Origin: Paenibacillus sp. FSL H7-0331
GTDB lineage: Bacteria > Bacillota > Bacilli > Paenibacillales > NBRC-103111
Direction: 5' to 3'
Assembly: GCF_001956045.1 (NCBI RefSeq)
Contig: NZ_MRTH01000010.1
Location: 186,001 to 250,000, forward strand
DNA length: 64,000 bases
Part shown: one piece after another, positions 55,016 through 63,659 of the stretch
Layout: each line of letters starts with the position of its first letter
Position numbering within the stretch: the stretch's first letter is position 1
Notes under the pieces: model-generated
What the model saw: only the letters and a program-made list of their open reading frames with translations
Told to the model about the DNA's origin: nothing
Databases searched by the model: none
Translations under genes and position numbers: made by a program

Positions 55016-56200
55016 ATGAATCGACTCCCTATTTATCTGCTAGCTCTTGGAGTGTTCTTCACCGCAACCTCCGAACTGGTCGTCTCTGGAATATTGCAGG
55101 TCATTGCCGATGATTTGAGTATTTCCATCTCTCTTGCCGGACAATTGATTACAGCTTATTCGCTATCGTTTGCGATTGGAACTCCCATCCTGATTTCACT
55201 CACTGCCCGTATGGGACGCAGACAAGTGTTGGTGGGCTCACTCACCGTATTTATACTCGGTTGTCTGATATCCTTTGCAAGTGGACATATCGCGATGCTG
55301 ATGATATCCCGAATCATACTTGGAGTCAGCTCAGGTGTTTACCTTGTCACTGCATTAAGCACCGCTGCGAGGATTGTTCCCCCCGAGAAGCTGGGCAGCA
55401 CAATCGGTACGATCATTCTCGGTTTTAGCAGCGCGATGATCCTTGGTGTCCCAATAGGGATAGCTATTACCAACTGGCTGAGCTGGCAGGCGATTTTTAT
55501 TGTATTAGCGTTATTCAGTGTATGGATTACATTCGTGATATACCGCCTTCTTCCCAATATCGAAGGGGATGCTCCTGTTCCGTTCCAGCAGCAATTCAAA
55601 GTGCTGGGCAGTATGGTCATCGTGAGTGGTTTGTTGTTCACCTTTTTTAGAGAATCCGGGAATTCCATCCTGTTCACTTACTTAACTCCATTTATTCAGG
55701 ACATTTATCATGTGAAATTTACCAGTATCAGCATCATTATGCTTGTGTTTGGTCTGTTTGGCGCATTCGGCTCCCGTTTTGGAGGGTATGGCGTTGACAG
55801 GTGGGGGGCGGCTCGTATGGTAACTTTGAGTGTGGTCATTCATGTGGCTGTACTGGCTCTGCTTCCGCTTTTTGCCGATTCGCTTATGATAGGGTTAGTG
55901 CTGCTCACCGTCATGGTGGTGTCTATGTTCATGTCCGGTCCGGCTATCCAAACGTATTTTATTCAACAAGCGCCGCAGTCGTCAGGTCTCGTTCTCAGTA
56001 TAAATACATCGATTGTTCATTTGGGATTAGCGGCGGGTGCTGGAGCAGGTGGGGTGTTGATCAGCACGTCTTCAACAGTCCTTTACAATCCATGGCTGGC
56101 TAGCTCTATTGTAACACTCGGGCTGGTTGCTGTACTCATCAGTTTTTGGTCAGGAAAACAACGATCGATTAAGCTTAGAGGGAAAACAGCAAAGCTGTGA
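55016..56200 (+). CDS. MFS efflux transporter (AraJ/YdhP-like)
   Basis: A 394-aa protein with 12 predicted helices. It begins LPIYLLALGVFFTATSELVVSGIL, the start pattern of the AraJ/YdhP drug-proton antiporters, with the loop motif ARMGRRQVLVGS. ATG 55016 has AAAGGAT about nine bases upstream; a frame from 54974 has no site. Divergent HxlR gene suggests induction by an exported compound. Substrate unknown. Confidence 0.87.
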   Translation: MNRLPIYLLALGVFFTATSELVVSGILQVIADDLSISISLAGQLITAYSLSFAIGTPILISLTARMGRRQVLVGSLTVFILGCLISFASGHIAMLMISRIILGVSSGVYLVTALSTAARIVPPEKLGSTIGTIILGFSSAMILGVPIGIAITNWLSWQAIFIVLALFSVWITFVIYRLLPNIEGDAPVPFQQQFKVLGSMVIVSGLLFTFFRESGNSILFTYLTPFIQDIYHVKFTSISIIMLVFGLFGAFGSRFGGYGVDRWGAARMVTLSVVIHVAVLALLPLFADSLMIGLVLLTVMVVSMFMSGPAIQTYFIQQAPQSSGLVLSINTSIVHLGLAAGAGAGGVLISTSSTVLYNPWLASSIVTLGLVAVLISFWSGKQRSIKLRGKTAKL

Positions 56201-56257
56201 TTGCGCTTTCTTCTATTAGAATATGCGACATGATCAGGTCAGACGCACTCCGTATTG

Positions 56258-56303
56258 AAAAAGCTCCCGTAAGCTTTGTCGCAACAAACCCTTCGGGAGC
56301 TTT
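56258..56303 (-). terminator. Terminator after ywbE-like gene
   Basis: On the minus strand AAAGCTCCCG and CGGGAGCTTT flank a 26-base loop, followed by TTTT. It may also slow transcription from the convergent MFS gene. Confidence 0.7.
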
Positions 56304-56308
56304 CCATT

Positions 56309-56506
56309 TCAGTCTGTAATAATTTCCTTGACTCTGCCCACAGTTCCATCCACGAGCCGGACCTTGATCCCATGCGGGTGGTTTGGTGAATTTGTCAGGA
56401 TATCCTTGACCACACCTGCGGTCAGCTTGCCACTCCTCTGGTCTTGCTTTTGAACTACCTGTACCTTGCGTCCTGGCACTACATCCTTACGTTGCTGGCC
56501 ATTCAT
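56309..56506 (-). CDS. YwbE family protein
   Basis: A 65-aa protein matching the YwbE family: GRKVQVVQKQDQRSGKLTAG, ILTNSPNHPHGIKVRL and a C-terminal VGRVKEI. Small basic beta-rich protein of unknown function. It is preceded by the YuiB-like gene 55 bases upstream on the same strand. Confidence 0.85.
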   Translation of the reverse strand: MNGQQRKDVVPGRKVQVVQKQDQRSGKLTAGVVKDILTNSPNHPHGIKVRLVDGTVGRVKEIITD

Positions 56507-56561
56507 TATAGCTCACACCTGCTTTCCTCTTACGCTGCACGCTTGGCTTATGTACAGGTCG

Positions 56562-56864
56562 TTAAAACATTTGGTAACCTTTATCACGTAAAGCCTTAAT
56601 GGTCCAGCCACTGAGTGCCGCTCCCAATAATCCGCCGACAGCCGGCACATAATCAACAAATGAATACTCCGCAATATTGGATGCGAGAGAGCCTGTCCCC
56701 CAACCCCAATAAATGATTAATCCGATAACCAGCACAATATAGCCATAAATCGGAAACCATGTCGTTTTCATCAGCATGTTCAATATAAAACCGAGACCGA
56801 AGAACAACACGAGCAACAGCACGGTAACAATCATCAGTTGCAGCACAATCCCCAACTCCTTCAA
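56562..56864 (-). CDS. YuiB-like small membrane protein
   Basis: A 100-aa protein with two or three membrane helices (VLLLVLFFGLGFILNML; YGYIVLVIGLIIYWGW; VGGLLGAALSGWTI). The sequence and its nearness to the NADH dehydrogenase and ferredoxin-NADP reductase genes recall YuiB near yumB and yumC in Bacillus subtilis. Function unknown. Confidence 0.7.
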   Translation of the reverse strand: MKELGIVLQLMIVTVLLLVLFFGLGFILNMLMKTTWFPIYGYIVLVIGLIIYWGWGTGSLASNIAEYSFVDYVPAVGGLLGAALSGWTIKALRDKGYQMF

Positions 56865-57099
56865 TCGAATGCATCACTATATATTCTATAGAAATTTTAG
56901 CTCCGGGTAAAGTGAACGCTTCATGAACGCTTCATATTTTATATATGTACCTTGAGCATCTAACCATTTGCCCTTTGCTGTCGATTTCGTTACAATAATA
57001 CAGGCGAGATGGTGTTGCCTCACCGTTTCTTATTCGTAAGAGATACGTTGATATGCTTATATGTAATATCCCTATTCATACATAGAAGGAGTGTTCTTA

Positions 57100-57846
57100 A
57101 TGAGCGAAGCAATGCAAACCCTTGAGGGCTGGTACGTTTTAAATGATTTCCGTGCAATTGACTGGACGGCATGGAAAAGCTTAAGCAAGCAAGAAAGAGG
57201 TCGCGCGGAGGACGAGCTGTACAGCTTATTAGCCCAATATCAGGCTACTGAGGATCAGCGTGAAGGCAGTACAGCCTTCTATTCTATCGTTGGGCAAAAA
57301 GCTGATTTTATGTTCATGCATCTACGGGAAACGCTTGAAGAGCTGAACGAGTTGGAAACGGCGTTTAACAAAACCTTGTTTGCACAAGTGACCATTCCGA
57401 CATTCTCTTACGTATCTGTAGTTGAGCTGGGCAGCTACATGGCCAAACCGGGTACAGATCCAATGGAAGATCCTGATATTGTTGCGCGCCTGAAGCCAAC
57501 ATTACCTAAAGCACGCCATGTCTGCTTCTACCCTATGAACAAACGCCGCGAAGGTAACGACAATTGGTATATGCTGTCCGTAGACGAGCGCCGTGGATTT
57601 ATGCGTGCACATGGCATGATCGGACGTAGTTATGCCGGTAAAATCAAGCAAATTATCGCGGGCTCGATCGGCCTTGATGATTGGGAATGGGGCGTTACCT
57701 TATTTGCAGAAGATGCCCTGCAGTTCAAAAAAATCGTTCATGAAATGCGGTTTGATGAAACAAGCGCACGCTTTGGTGAATTCGGTGAATTCTATGTGGG
57801 CAATCTGCTTAATCGCGACAAAATGGAAACTATGCTCAAGCTATAA
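57100..57846 (+). CDS. hemQ: Coproheme decarboxylase / heme synthase HemQ
   Basis: A 248-aa member of the chlorite-dismutase-like family. It oxidatively decarboxylates coproheme III to heme b in the coproporphyrin-dependent pathway of Gram-positives. Conserved segments include the YPMNKRREG motif with catalytic Tyr and Lys, the proximal heme region [18 protein letters not shown], and [14 protein letters not shown] 57100 has AGAAGGAG upstream; the GTG at 57091 overlaps that site. Cytoplasmic. It sits among respiratory flavoprotein genes. Confidence 0.93.
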   Translation: MSEAMQTLEGWYVLNDFRAIDWTAWKSLSKQERGRAEDELYSLLAQYQATEDQREGSTAFYSIVGQKADFMFMHLRETLEELNELETAFNKTLFAQVTIPTFSYVSVVELGSYMAKPGTDPMEDPDIVARLKPTLPKARHVCFYPMNKRREGNDNWYMLSVDERRGFMRAHGMIGRSYAGKIKQIIAGSIGLDDWEWGVTLFAEDALQFKKIVHEMRFDETSARFGEFGEFYVGNLLNRDKMETMLKL

Positions 57847-57853
57847 CATCATT

Positions 57854-57899
57854 AAAAGCCTTGCAACTACCGAAGATTTCGGATGCTGCAAGGCTTTTT
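57854..57899. terminator. Bidirectional terminator between hemQ and the hypothetical gene
   Basis: AAAAGCCTTGCA and TGCAAGGCTTTTT form a 12-bp perfect stem with an inner CCGAA..TTCGG stem, between convergent genes. Confidence 0.9.
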
Positions 57900-57905
57900 C
57901 ACACA

Positions 57906-58184
57906 TTATTCGTCGTCTTCGTCTTCATCATCGAATCTGTCATCCCGATTGGCCTCAGCCTTTTGTGCCAGATAAGCCTCAGTGTCCCGATCACGCTGAC
58001 GCGACTTTTCCTTTAACCGCTCGATGGCGGGTAGAATAAGAATGTCGATTTCTTTTTGCACCGTATAAACCAGATCATAACGGGTCTGGGATTCCAGAAA
58101 ATGTCCCACATCAATCAGTGCGTTATAGCGGTCCAGCTCTTCCCTTTTCAATAACCCGCGTACCTGTACGCTGCAGTGCCGCAT
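57906..58184 (-). CDS. Hypothetical protein with acidic tail
   Basis: A 92-aa predicted cytoplasmic protein, mostly helical and charged (YNALIDVGHFLESQTRYD; RLKEKSRQRDRDTEAYLAQK), ending in DDRFDDEDEDDE. I do not recognise a family. The start lies two bases after the NADH dehydrogenase stop, so it is translated from the same mRNA and could be a small partner, which is only an inference. Confidence 0.7.
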   Translation of the reverse strand: MRHCSVQVRGLLKREELDRYNALIDVGHFLESQTRYDLVYTVQKEIDILILPAIERLKEKSRQRDRDTEAYLAQKAEANRDDRFDDEDEDDE

Positions 58185-58186
58185 AT

Positions 58187-59377
58187 CTAGAAACGGCCTT
58201 TCTTCAGCACCAGAGGAATGCCGCCAATAATGTACAGGTACCGCATATCGATAACCTTTTTCATAATAGCTGCCATACCGCCTTTTACTTTACGTGAACC
58301 AACAATACCGATGGCTTCGCCGCGTCCAAGTGAAGCTACTGTACCTTTGCTTTCATAGGTAAAGCTCTTAAGCTGCTCACCGCGAATCGATGCAACCAGA
58401 TTGTGTGCACAGATATCCGCCTGCTGAATCGAAATTTGGGCAGTTGGTGGATATGGGCGACCTTCCGGGCTGAATACAAGCGAGCAATCGCCTAGTACAT
58501 ACACATTATCATGACCAGGAGCACGCAGGTTTTCATCAACCTTGATTCTTCCACGCATCGTTTCAAAGCCCGCATCATCAAGCATATGGTTACCACGAAT
58601 ACCGCCGGTCCAAACAACTGTTGCTGCTTTGATTTCTTCTCCGGTTGCCAGAATGACCCCATCTGGTGTGCATTCTTTGATCGCTGTGGCAATTTTGAAG
58701 GTTACCCCTTTGTTTTGCAGCACATTCATCGCATATTCAACAAGCTCCGGGTCAAAACCAGGCAGTGCTGTTGGCGCAGCTTCAACGTTATATACTTTCA
58801 CAAGGGAAGGATCGACATCATATTCTTTGCACAGCTTCGGAATGCGGTCTGTGATCTCTCCAATAAATTCGATTCCTGTAAATCCAGCTCCGCCTACGAT
58901 AAAAGTCAAGTAATCCAGACGGTTCGGCTCCCGTTTAAACCGGGCAAATTGATACTCGATGTGCTCACGAATAAAGCGAACACTGTTAATACTGCGAATG
59001 CTCAGCGCATATTCCTTCAAGCCAGGAATACCAAAGGTTTCAGGCTCTCCGCCCAATCCCACAACCAAATAATCGTAAGAAAGTGTACCTTCTTCCAGTA
59101 TAACCTTCTTCTCTTGTGGCCGAATTTGAACAACTGTCGATTTAACAAAATCAATTTTGAATTCATCAATTAGCTTAAGAATATTGACACGCGCATTCTC
59201 GGGATTATCCGTTCCTGCAGCCGGCATGTGTAAATGTGTAGTAATATAGTGGTAGTCATGTTTGTTAACAAGTGTTACATCAGCTTCGTTATAGTTCAAT
59301 TCCTTTTGCAAGCGAATAGCCGTAACAATACCGCCATATCCTGCTCCCAAAATGACTATTCGAGGTATTCGACTCAT
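58187..59377 (-). CDS. Type II NADH dehydrogenase (NDH-2, YumB-like)
   Basis: A 396-aa flavoprotein that passes electrons from NADH to menaquinone without pumping protons. FAD motif IVILGAGYGGIVTAIRL at the N-terminus, NADH-binding motif TFIVGGAGFTGIEFIGEI at about 165, FAD contact VYVLGDCSLVFSPEGRP, and quinone-region PPTAQISIQQ. The C-terminal part has a short amphipathic segment for membrane binding. A Rex-like site overlaps its promoter region. Closest known relative by layout is YumB of B. subtilis. Confidence 0.9.
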   Translation of the reverse strand: MSRIPRIVILGAGYGGIVTAIRLQKELNYNEADVTLVNKHDYHYITTHLHMPAAGTDNPENARVNILKLIDEFKIDFVKSTVVQIRPQEKKVILEEGTLSYDYLVVGLGGEPETFGIPGLKEYALSIRSINSVRFIREHIEYQFARFKREPNRLDYLTFIVGGAGFTGIEFIGEITDRIPKLCKEYDVDPSLVKVYNVEAAPTALPGFDPELVEYAMNVLQNKGVTFKIATAIKECTPDGVILATGEEIKAATVVWTGGIRGNHMLDDAGFETMRGRIKVDENLRAPGHDNVYVLGDCSLVFSPEGRPYPPTAQISIQQADICAHNLVASIRGEQLKSFTYESKGTVASLGRGEAIGIVGSRKVKGGMAAIMKKVIDMRYLYIIGGIPLVLKKGRF

Positions 59378-59422
59378 GGTTAATCCCTTCCATCCGTTAG
59401 TTTCTTTTTCTTTTTATCATTC

Positions 59423-59463
59423 ATTGTAATTGTTCACAAAATCATTTGTGAAAATTTACACAA
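59423..59463 (-). promoter_or_regulatory. Rex-like operator and -10 upstream of NDH-2
   Basis: TTGTGAAAATTTACACAA (59446-59463) matches the Rex consensus TTGTGAA-N4-TTCACAA with one mismatch. Next to it, TTCACAAAATCATTTGTGAA (59433-59452) is a second, everted dyad. On the minus strand TACAAT (59423-59428) is a likely -10, so Rex would block the promoter when NADH is low. In B. subtilis Rex represses ndh. Confidence 0.65.
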
Positions 59464-59813
59464 AGTACATCGCGGGTCATTTTCTAACGAATAGTTTGAT
59501 CCAATTGAAATAAAAATATGACCGTTCACGTGTCAGAAATCACATCTGTGTAAACAAGTTCTCAAGACATAGTATACTGTAAAGTGACAAATAGCAAGTT
59601 TTGTTTTGGTTAATATACAGGTAAAAAACGTAAACTAACAAGAGTATTTAAACGTTTCCTCCTAATTGCTGACTATTTTCTGCAGCTCCTTACGTTTCCT
59701 ATATGATAGCTTTACGACTTCCATTCATATATTCACTCATTGTTCACAAATTTATCATGTAATATATCCTTCCATTCTGTCATCATGTATAATATAATTC
59801 GAATATTAATAAT

Positions 59814-59844
59814 TGATAGTCATTATCAATGATAATTATTATCA
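59814..59844. promoter_or_regulatory. Tandem Fur boxes upstream of ferredoxin-NADP reductase
   Basis: TGATAATTATTATCA (59830-59844) is a perfect 7-1-7 Fur box, and TGATAGTCATTATCA (59814-59828) differs at one position. They lie between a TATAAT (near 59789) and the start codon, a position suited to repression by Fe-Fur. Confidence 0.8.
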
Positions 59845-59881
59845 CTGATATTTAATTAATTCAGGGAGGTACAATAAGCAC

Positions 59882-60868
59882 ATGCAAAATGAGATTGTGG
59901 ATATTATTATCGTAGGCGGCGGTCCTGCTGGTATGTTTGCCGCTTTTTATGGAGGTATGCGTCAAGCAAGCGTAAAAATTATTGAAAGTATGCCCCAATT
60001 AGGTGGTCAATTGGCTGCTTTGTATCCGGAAAAATATATTTATGACGTAGCCGGCTTCCCAAAAGTAACGGCTCAGGAGCTCGTTAATAACCTGGAGCGT
60101 CAGTTGAAGCACTTCCCTATGGATGTTCGTCTGGAAGAAAAAGTATTGCAAGTGATCAAGAAGGATGAGCGTTTGTTCGAAGTCGTGACAGACAAAGGCG
60201 TGCATACCTCCAAGGCGGTTATCATTACCGGAGGCGTAGGCGCATTCGAGCCAAGACGTCTGGAGCTGCTGGAAGCTTCCAAATACGAGAAGAAAAACCT
60301 TCACTACTTCGTGAGTGATTTGCATAAATTCAAAGGCCAAAAGGTGCTGATCAGCGGTGGCGGCGACTCTGCTGTTGACTGGGCGCTCATGTTGGAGCCA
60401 ATTGCCGAGAAAGTTTATCTGACACATCGTCGTGATAAATTCCGTGCTCATGAGCATAGTGTGGAAAACTTGAATAAATCCACGGTTGAAATTTTAACCC
60501 CCAAAGAAATTACCGCGCTTCACGGTGAGGATTATATCAACAGAGTTGTACTGACTGATTGCAAAAGCGGTGTAACGACTGATGTCGACGTTGATGCGGT
60601 TATCGTCAACTTTGGTTTCATTTCCTCTCTGGGCCCGATCGCTGAATGGGGCTTTGAAATCGACAATGGCTCTATTATCGTCGATTCCCGCATGGAGACC
60701 AGTATCCCCGGGATTTTTGCCGCCGGTGACATTACCACTTATCCGGGCAAGCTGAAGCTGATTGCTGTAGGATTTGGCGAAGCGCCAACTGCTATTAACA
60801 ATGCGAAAGTATATATCGATCCTACTGCCAAATTATCCCCAGGTCATAGCAGCAATATGAAAATGTAG
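59882..60868 (+). CDS. Ferredoxin/flavodoxin-NADP reductase, thioredoxin-reductase type (YumC-like)
   Basis: A 328-aa FAD enzyme with the fold of thioredoxin reductase but no redox CxxC. FAD motif [24 protein letters not shown] motif [14 protein letters not shown], and FAD contact [18 protein letters not shown]. It transfers electrons between NADPH and ferredoxin or flavodoxin. AGGGAGG lies 12 bases upstream of the ATG. The tandem Fur boxes imply induction in iron limitation, when flavodoxins replace ferredoxin and iron must be reduced. Equivalent to YumC of B. subtilis by layout and neighbourhood. Confidence 0.93.
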   Translation: MQNEIVDIIIVGGGPAGMFAAFYGGMRQASVKIIESMPQLGGQLAALYPEKYIYDVAGFPKVTAQELVNNLERQLKHFPMDVRLEEKVLQVIKKDERLFEVVTDKGVHTSKAVIITGGVGAFEPRRLELLEASKYEKKNLHYFVSDLHKFKGQKVLISGGGDSAVDWALMLEPIAEKVYLTHRRDKFRAHEHSVENLNKSTVEILTPKEITALHGEDYINRVVLTDCKSGVTTDVDVDAVIVNFGFISSLGPIAEWGFEIDNGSIIVDSRMETSIPGIFAAGDITTYPGKLKLIAVGFGEAPTAINNAKVYIDPTAKLSPGHSSNMKM

Positions 60869-60899
60869 TTTGTCAACAAGAAGCTCATCATTTTGAACC

Positions 60900-60947
60900 A
60901 AAAAGGATATTCCTTCCGGCCAAGCCCGAATTTGGAATATCCTTTTT
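60900..60947 (+). terminator. Terminator of the ferredoxin-NADP reductase gene
   Basis: AAAAAGGATATTCC and GGAATATCCTTTTT form a 14-bp perfect stem; T tract follows. It may also serve the convergent sda gene. Confidence 0.9.
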
Positions 60948-60980
60948 AGATTGCCTTGTCGTTCCAATCTATGATGAGAA

Positions 60981-61136
60981 TTAGCTAACCTGCGCTTCGC
61001 CATTAGTGTAGTAGTCCAAATTAATTTGGCGATGTTTGATCTCGTCCCTCAGCAGATTAATGAATTCTGCCTCAAGCTTCAAATCGAGGGCTTTGAAATA
61101 ACAGTGAATCAGTACTTCATTGCTCATTAACCTCAT
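60981..61136 (-). CDS. sda: Sporulation inhibitor Sda
   Basis: A 51-aa protein: MRLMSNEVLIHCYFKALDLK, then LEAEFINLLRDEIKHRQINL and a short tail. It aligns without gaps to B. subtilis Sda ([20 protein letters not shown] and FIELIENEIKRRSL), a helical hairpin that binds the sporulation kinase KinA and stops phosphorelay activation. The start at 61136 is favoured over the ATG at 61127 by that alignment and by GGGTGAT upstream. In B. subtilis sda transcription is driven by DnaA as a replication checkpoint; a cluster of DnaA boxes lies upstream here too. Confidence 0.87.
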   Translation of the reverse strand: MRLMSNEVLIHCYFKALDLKLEAEFINLLRDEIKHRQINLDYYTNGEAQVS

Positions 61137-61205
61137 CAATAATCACCCAAATTCTGTAAAGTAAAATCATATTACCATGTTCAACCTAATAGAACAAGTG
61201 TTCCG

Positions 61206-61304
61206 TTATCCACAGGATCTTGTGTATAAGCTGTGCGCAATTTGTTGGTAAGTGTAATAAAGTGACTGATAGCGCAGTGGATAATGTGGACAAGGTTATA
61301 CACA
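61206..61304. promoter_or_regulatory. DnaA-box cluster upstream of sda
   Basis: Three boxes fit TTATNCACA exactly: TTATCCACA (61206-61214, plus), TTATACACA (61221-61229, minus) and TTATACACA (61296-61304, plus). Two more differ at one base: 61276-61284 (minus) and 61285-61293 (minus). A possible sda promoter (TTCTAT-17-TATGAT, minus strand, about 61155-61190) lies just downstream. Confidence 0.85.
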
Positions 61305-61445
61305 GGTGATTAACTTCGAAATTTGTCGTAAAATTTATATGATAGTTTTGGAAGTTTTCCCCATAATAAGATGATTTTATTTTATTTACCCCATTCTTAT
61401 AGTTTGAATCGTTTTACAGCAATTTGACACGTATATATAAGCATA
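61305..61445. other. Spacer between DnaA boxes and the Fe-S gene terminator
   Basis: AT-rich sequence with no coding frame or further motif that I can support. Confidence 0.4.
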
Positions 61446-61498
61446 CAAAAAAGCCCCCTATCCTCTGGATGCATTTGCATCTACAGGACTGGAGGCTT
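61446..61498 (-). terminator. Terminator of the A-type Fe-S carrier gene
   Basis: On the minus strand AAGCCTCC and GGGGGCTT form the base of a stem with an inner TCCT/AGGA and GATGCAAATGCATC, followed by TTTTTT. Confidence 0.75.
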
Positions 61499-61512
61499 CA
61501 TCTGATGAAGTC

Positions 61513-61890
61513 TTAGACTTCCACTTTATCATCGCAAGGTTCTGGAGTTCCTTCATAGTCAGCAGGCTTGAACGATGATCCGCAGCCGCAGGAAGCTACC
61601 GCATTCGGATTATCAATGGTGAAGCCGCCACCCATGCCGCTGTCTTTAAAATCGATCTCAACGCCATATAAATACTTGGCGCTCTCACCGTCCACAACCA
61701 CTTTCAGACCATGCATTTCAAACACTTTGTCATCGCTGTTTTCTTTATCATCAAAGCCCATGCCGTAAGAATAGCCGCTGCATCCGCCTGACTTGACTCC
61801 AAGCCGCAGAAACAGATTTGGCGTTTCTTCGCTAGCCAGCATTTCTTTAATTTTATCGCTTGCGGTTTCGCTAATTTTTACCACGGTCAT
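61513..61890 (-). CDS. A-type iron-sulfur carrier (ErpA/YutM-like)
   Basis: A 125-aa member of the HesB/IscA family. The three cluster-binding Cys are C37 (SGGCSGYSYG), C101 and C103 (SCGCGSSF). It delivers Fe-S clusters to target proteins. It has a C-terminal extension of about 20 residues with one more Cys (PEPCDDKVEV). AGGAGG precedes the ATG. The nearby sdh and radical SAM enzymes are typical clients, though no direct link is shown. Confidence 0.93.
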   Translation of the reverse strand: MTVVKISETASDKIKEMLASEETPNLFLRLGVKSGGCSGYSYGMGFDDKENSDDKVFEMHGLKVVVDGESAKYLYGVEIDFKDSGMGGGFTIDNPNAVASCGCGSSFKPADYEGTPEPCDDKVEV

Positions 61891-62031
61891 AACCTCCTAA
61901 GAGTTTTTGAAGTACTTGCTTCATATGCACCAAATGAGTTGGATATATAGACTCGGTCAGTGTACAAGTGCCGCAGATAGCTCAGCTCATTAAAACTCGC
62001 TACATAAAGCCTCTGCTACTTCAGTATACTC

Positions 62032-62238
62032 TTAATATGCATACTCCTCAAGACCCTTAAGCTTCAACTGCTTGTCCAATTGATAATAAGACAATAATAA
62101 CAAATCCAATTGCCCGCTGCATTGCTGCACAATCGGGTGCATGAACCCATGTTCTTCTACAAGTTTGATCATCTGGGCTCTGATTCGTTCGATTTCTATG
62201 GAAATTCCCATCAATTCGTTCGAGTATAGGGGCATCAA
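62032..62238 (-). CDS. Spo0E-family aspartyl-phosphate phosphatase
   Basis: A 68-aa two-helix protein with the family motif SGQLD (usual SQELD) in helix 2: QQCSGQLDLLLLSYYQ. Spo0E-type proteins dephosphorylate Spo0A-P and so delay sporulation. The start is a TTG (62236-62238) or the next ATG; AGGGTGG lies eight bases before the TTG. It is divergent from mqnE and about 1 kb from sda, which acts on the same phosphorelay. Confidence 0.85.
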   Translation of the reverse strand: MMPLYSNELMGISIEIERIRAQMIKLVEEHGFMHPIVQQCSGQLDLLLLSYYQLDKQLKLKGLEEYAY

Positions 62239-62367
62239 TTATAGCACCACCCTTTTAAATAGACTTATAGCTTTAAAAGTATGCATGAAAAACAGCGGCT
62301 TAATTATACATAATTCCTCTTACAATTCCATTATAAGGGTTTTCAACCCTTTTTGTCGAACTGCGTA

Positions 62368-62396
62368 TTGCCCCACAAGATGAGGTTGTTTATAAT
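62368..62396 (+). promoter_or_regulatory. Promoter of mqnE
   Basis: TTGCCC (62368-62373), a 17-base spacer and TATAAT (62391-62396), about 80 bases before the ATG. Confidence 0.75.
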
Positions 62397-62477
62397 AGAC
62401 AGTATTGCTTACCCATTCGTGCCTAATTAATATTAACTATAGTTGGTTCTACAAATACTTTTATAGGAGGTGGCATC

Positions 62478-63581
62478 ATGAGCATTATTATTAGTAACCC
62501 CGATCAACGAATGGCCGAAATTGCCGAAAAAGTCAAGCATGGTGAACGATTGTCTGCAGAGGATGGCGTGTTCTTGTACCAATCTGACGATTTATTATCC
62601 ATTGGCCAATTAGCTAACGAGGTCAATCTTCGCAAGAATGGAAAAAAAGTATATTTCATTGAAAACATGAGCCTTTATTTTACAAATGTATGTGAGGCCC
62701 ACTGTGCTTTTTGTCATTTCCGCCGTGATGAAGGTGAAGAAGGTGCCTATACCCTGACAGCGGAGCAAATGTTTGACATTATTGATGAGCATTATCATCC
62801 CGGCATGCGTGAGTTCCATATTGCCCAAGGTCATAATCCCCACGTTAAATTTGAATACTACCTTGAAGCGATACGCTCATTAAAGCAGCGGTACCCGAAT
62901 GTTACAATTAAAGCGCACACCGCGGCCGAAATCGAGTTTTATTCCCGCATCAGTGGGTTAAGCTATAAAGAGGTGCTTGAGGCTTTGGTCGACGCAGGCT
63001 TGAGCACTTTGACAGGCGGCGGAGCAGAAATTTTATCCGAACGATACCGTAAAAAGATGGGTGTCGGTAAAGCGACTACGGATCAATGGCTGGAAATCCA
63101 GCGTGTGGCCCATAGTATTGGACTCAAGACACATGCGACCATGCTCTACGGTTCCATCGAAACGTTGGAGGAACGCATTCAGCACATGATTTATTTGCGT
63201 GAGCTTCAGGATGAAACGAACGGTTTTATGGTATTTATCCCGAATTCCGTACAACCTGCCAGTGTCAATGCAGGAATCAAGCGCCGTGTAGCGGCTTTTG
63301 ACGATTTGAAAACAATCGCGATCAGCCGTCTGATGCTGGATAATATTCAACACATCAAAGCTTATTTTATTAACCTTGGAACTCAATTGACCCAGATTGC
63401 TCTTACCTTTGGTGCTTCTGACGTACACGGAACCATTATCAAAGAAAAGATCAGTCATGCAGCAGGTGCCCTGTCACCGGAAGGATTAACACGGGATGAG
63501 CTTGTATGGCTTGTCCAAGGAGCAGGACGAATCGCTGTTGAACGTGATACTTTTTATAATGAAATCAAAGTGTTTGAGTAG
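62478..63581 (+). CDS. mqnE: Aminofutalosine synthase (radical SAM), futalosine menaquinone pathway
   Basis: A 367-aa radical SAM enzyme with the cluster motif C72-x3-C76-x2-C79 (CEAHCAFCHF) in a TIM-barrel of the MqnC/MqnE/CofH group. Features ATMLYGSIETLEERI and HAAGALSPEGLTRDEL favour MqnE over MqnC. It joins S-adenosylmethionine to 3-enolpyruvylbenzoate to give aminofutalosine. AGGAGGTGG precedes the ATG. Products feed menaquinone used by SdhCAB and NDH-2 encoded in this window. Confidence 0.88.
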   Translation: MSIIISNPDQRMAEIAEKVKHGERLSAEDGVFLYQSDDLLSIGQLANEVNLRKNGKKVYFIENMSLYFTNVCEAHCAFCHFRRDEGEEGAYTLTAEQMFDIIDEHYHPGMREFHIAQGHNPHVKFEYYLEAIRSLKQRYPNVTIKAHTAAEIEFYSRISGLSYKEVLEALVDAGLSTLTGGGAEILSERYRKKMGVGKATTDQWLEIQRVAHSIGLKTHATMLYGSIETLEERIQHMIYLRELQDETNGFMVFIPNSVQPASVNAGIKRRVAAFDDLKTIAISRLMLDNIQHIKAYFINLGTQLTQIALTFGASDVHGTIIKEKISHAAGALSPEGLTRDELVWLVQGAGRIAVERDTFYNEIKVFE

Positions 63582-63659
63582 TTAAATGCATCTGCCCCAT
63601 CATACGTACTCACTGCATATAAATCATTTGGATGGCTGTAAAAAAGGAGTTTGTCAATT

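Noticed and set aside
59646..59657. ATTTAAACGTTT, similar to the LacI-type operator at 38971
   Set aside because: Only one arm plus centre is kept, it is not next to a sugar gene, and AT-rich matches of this size are expected by chance.
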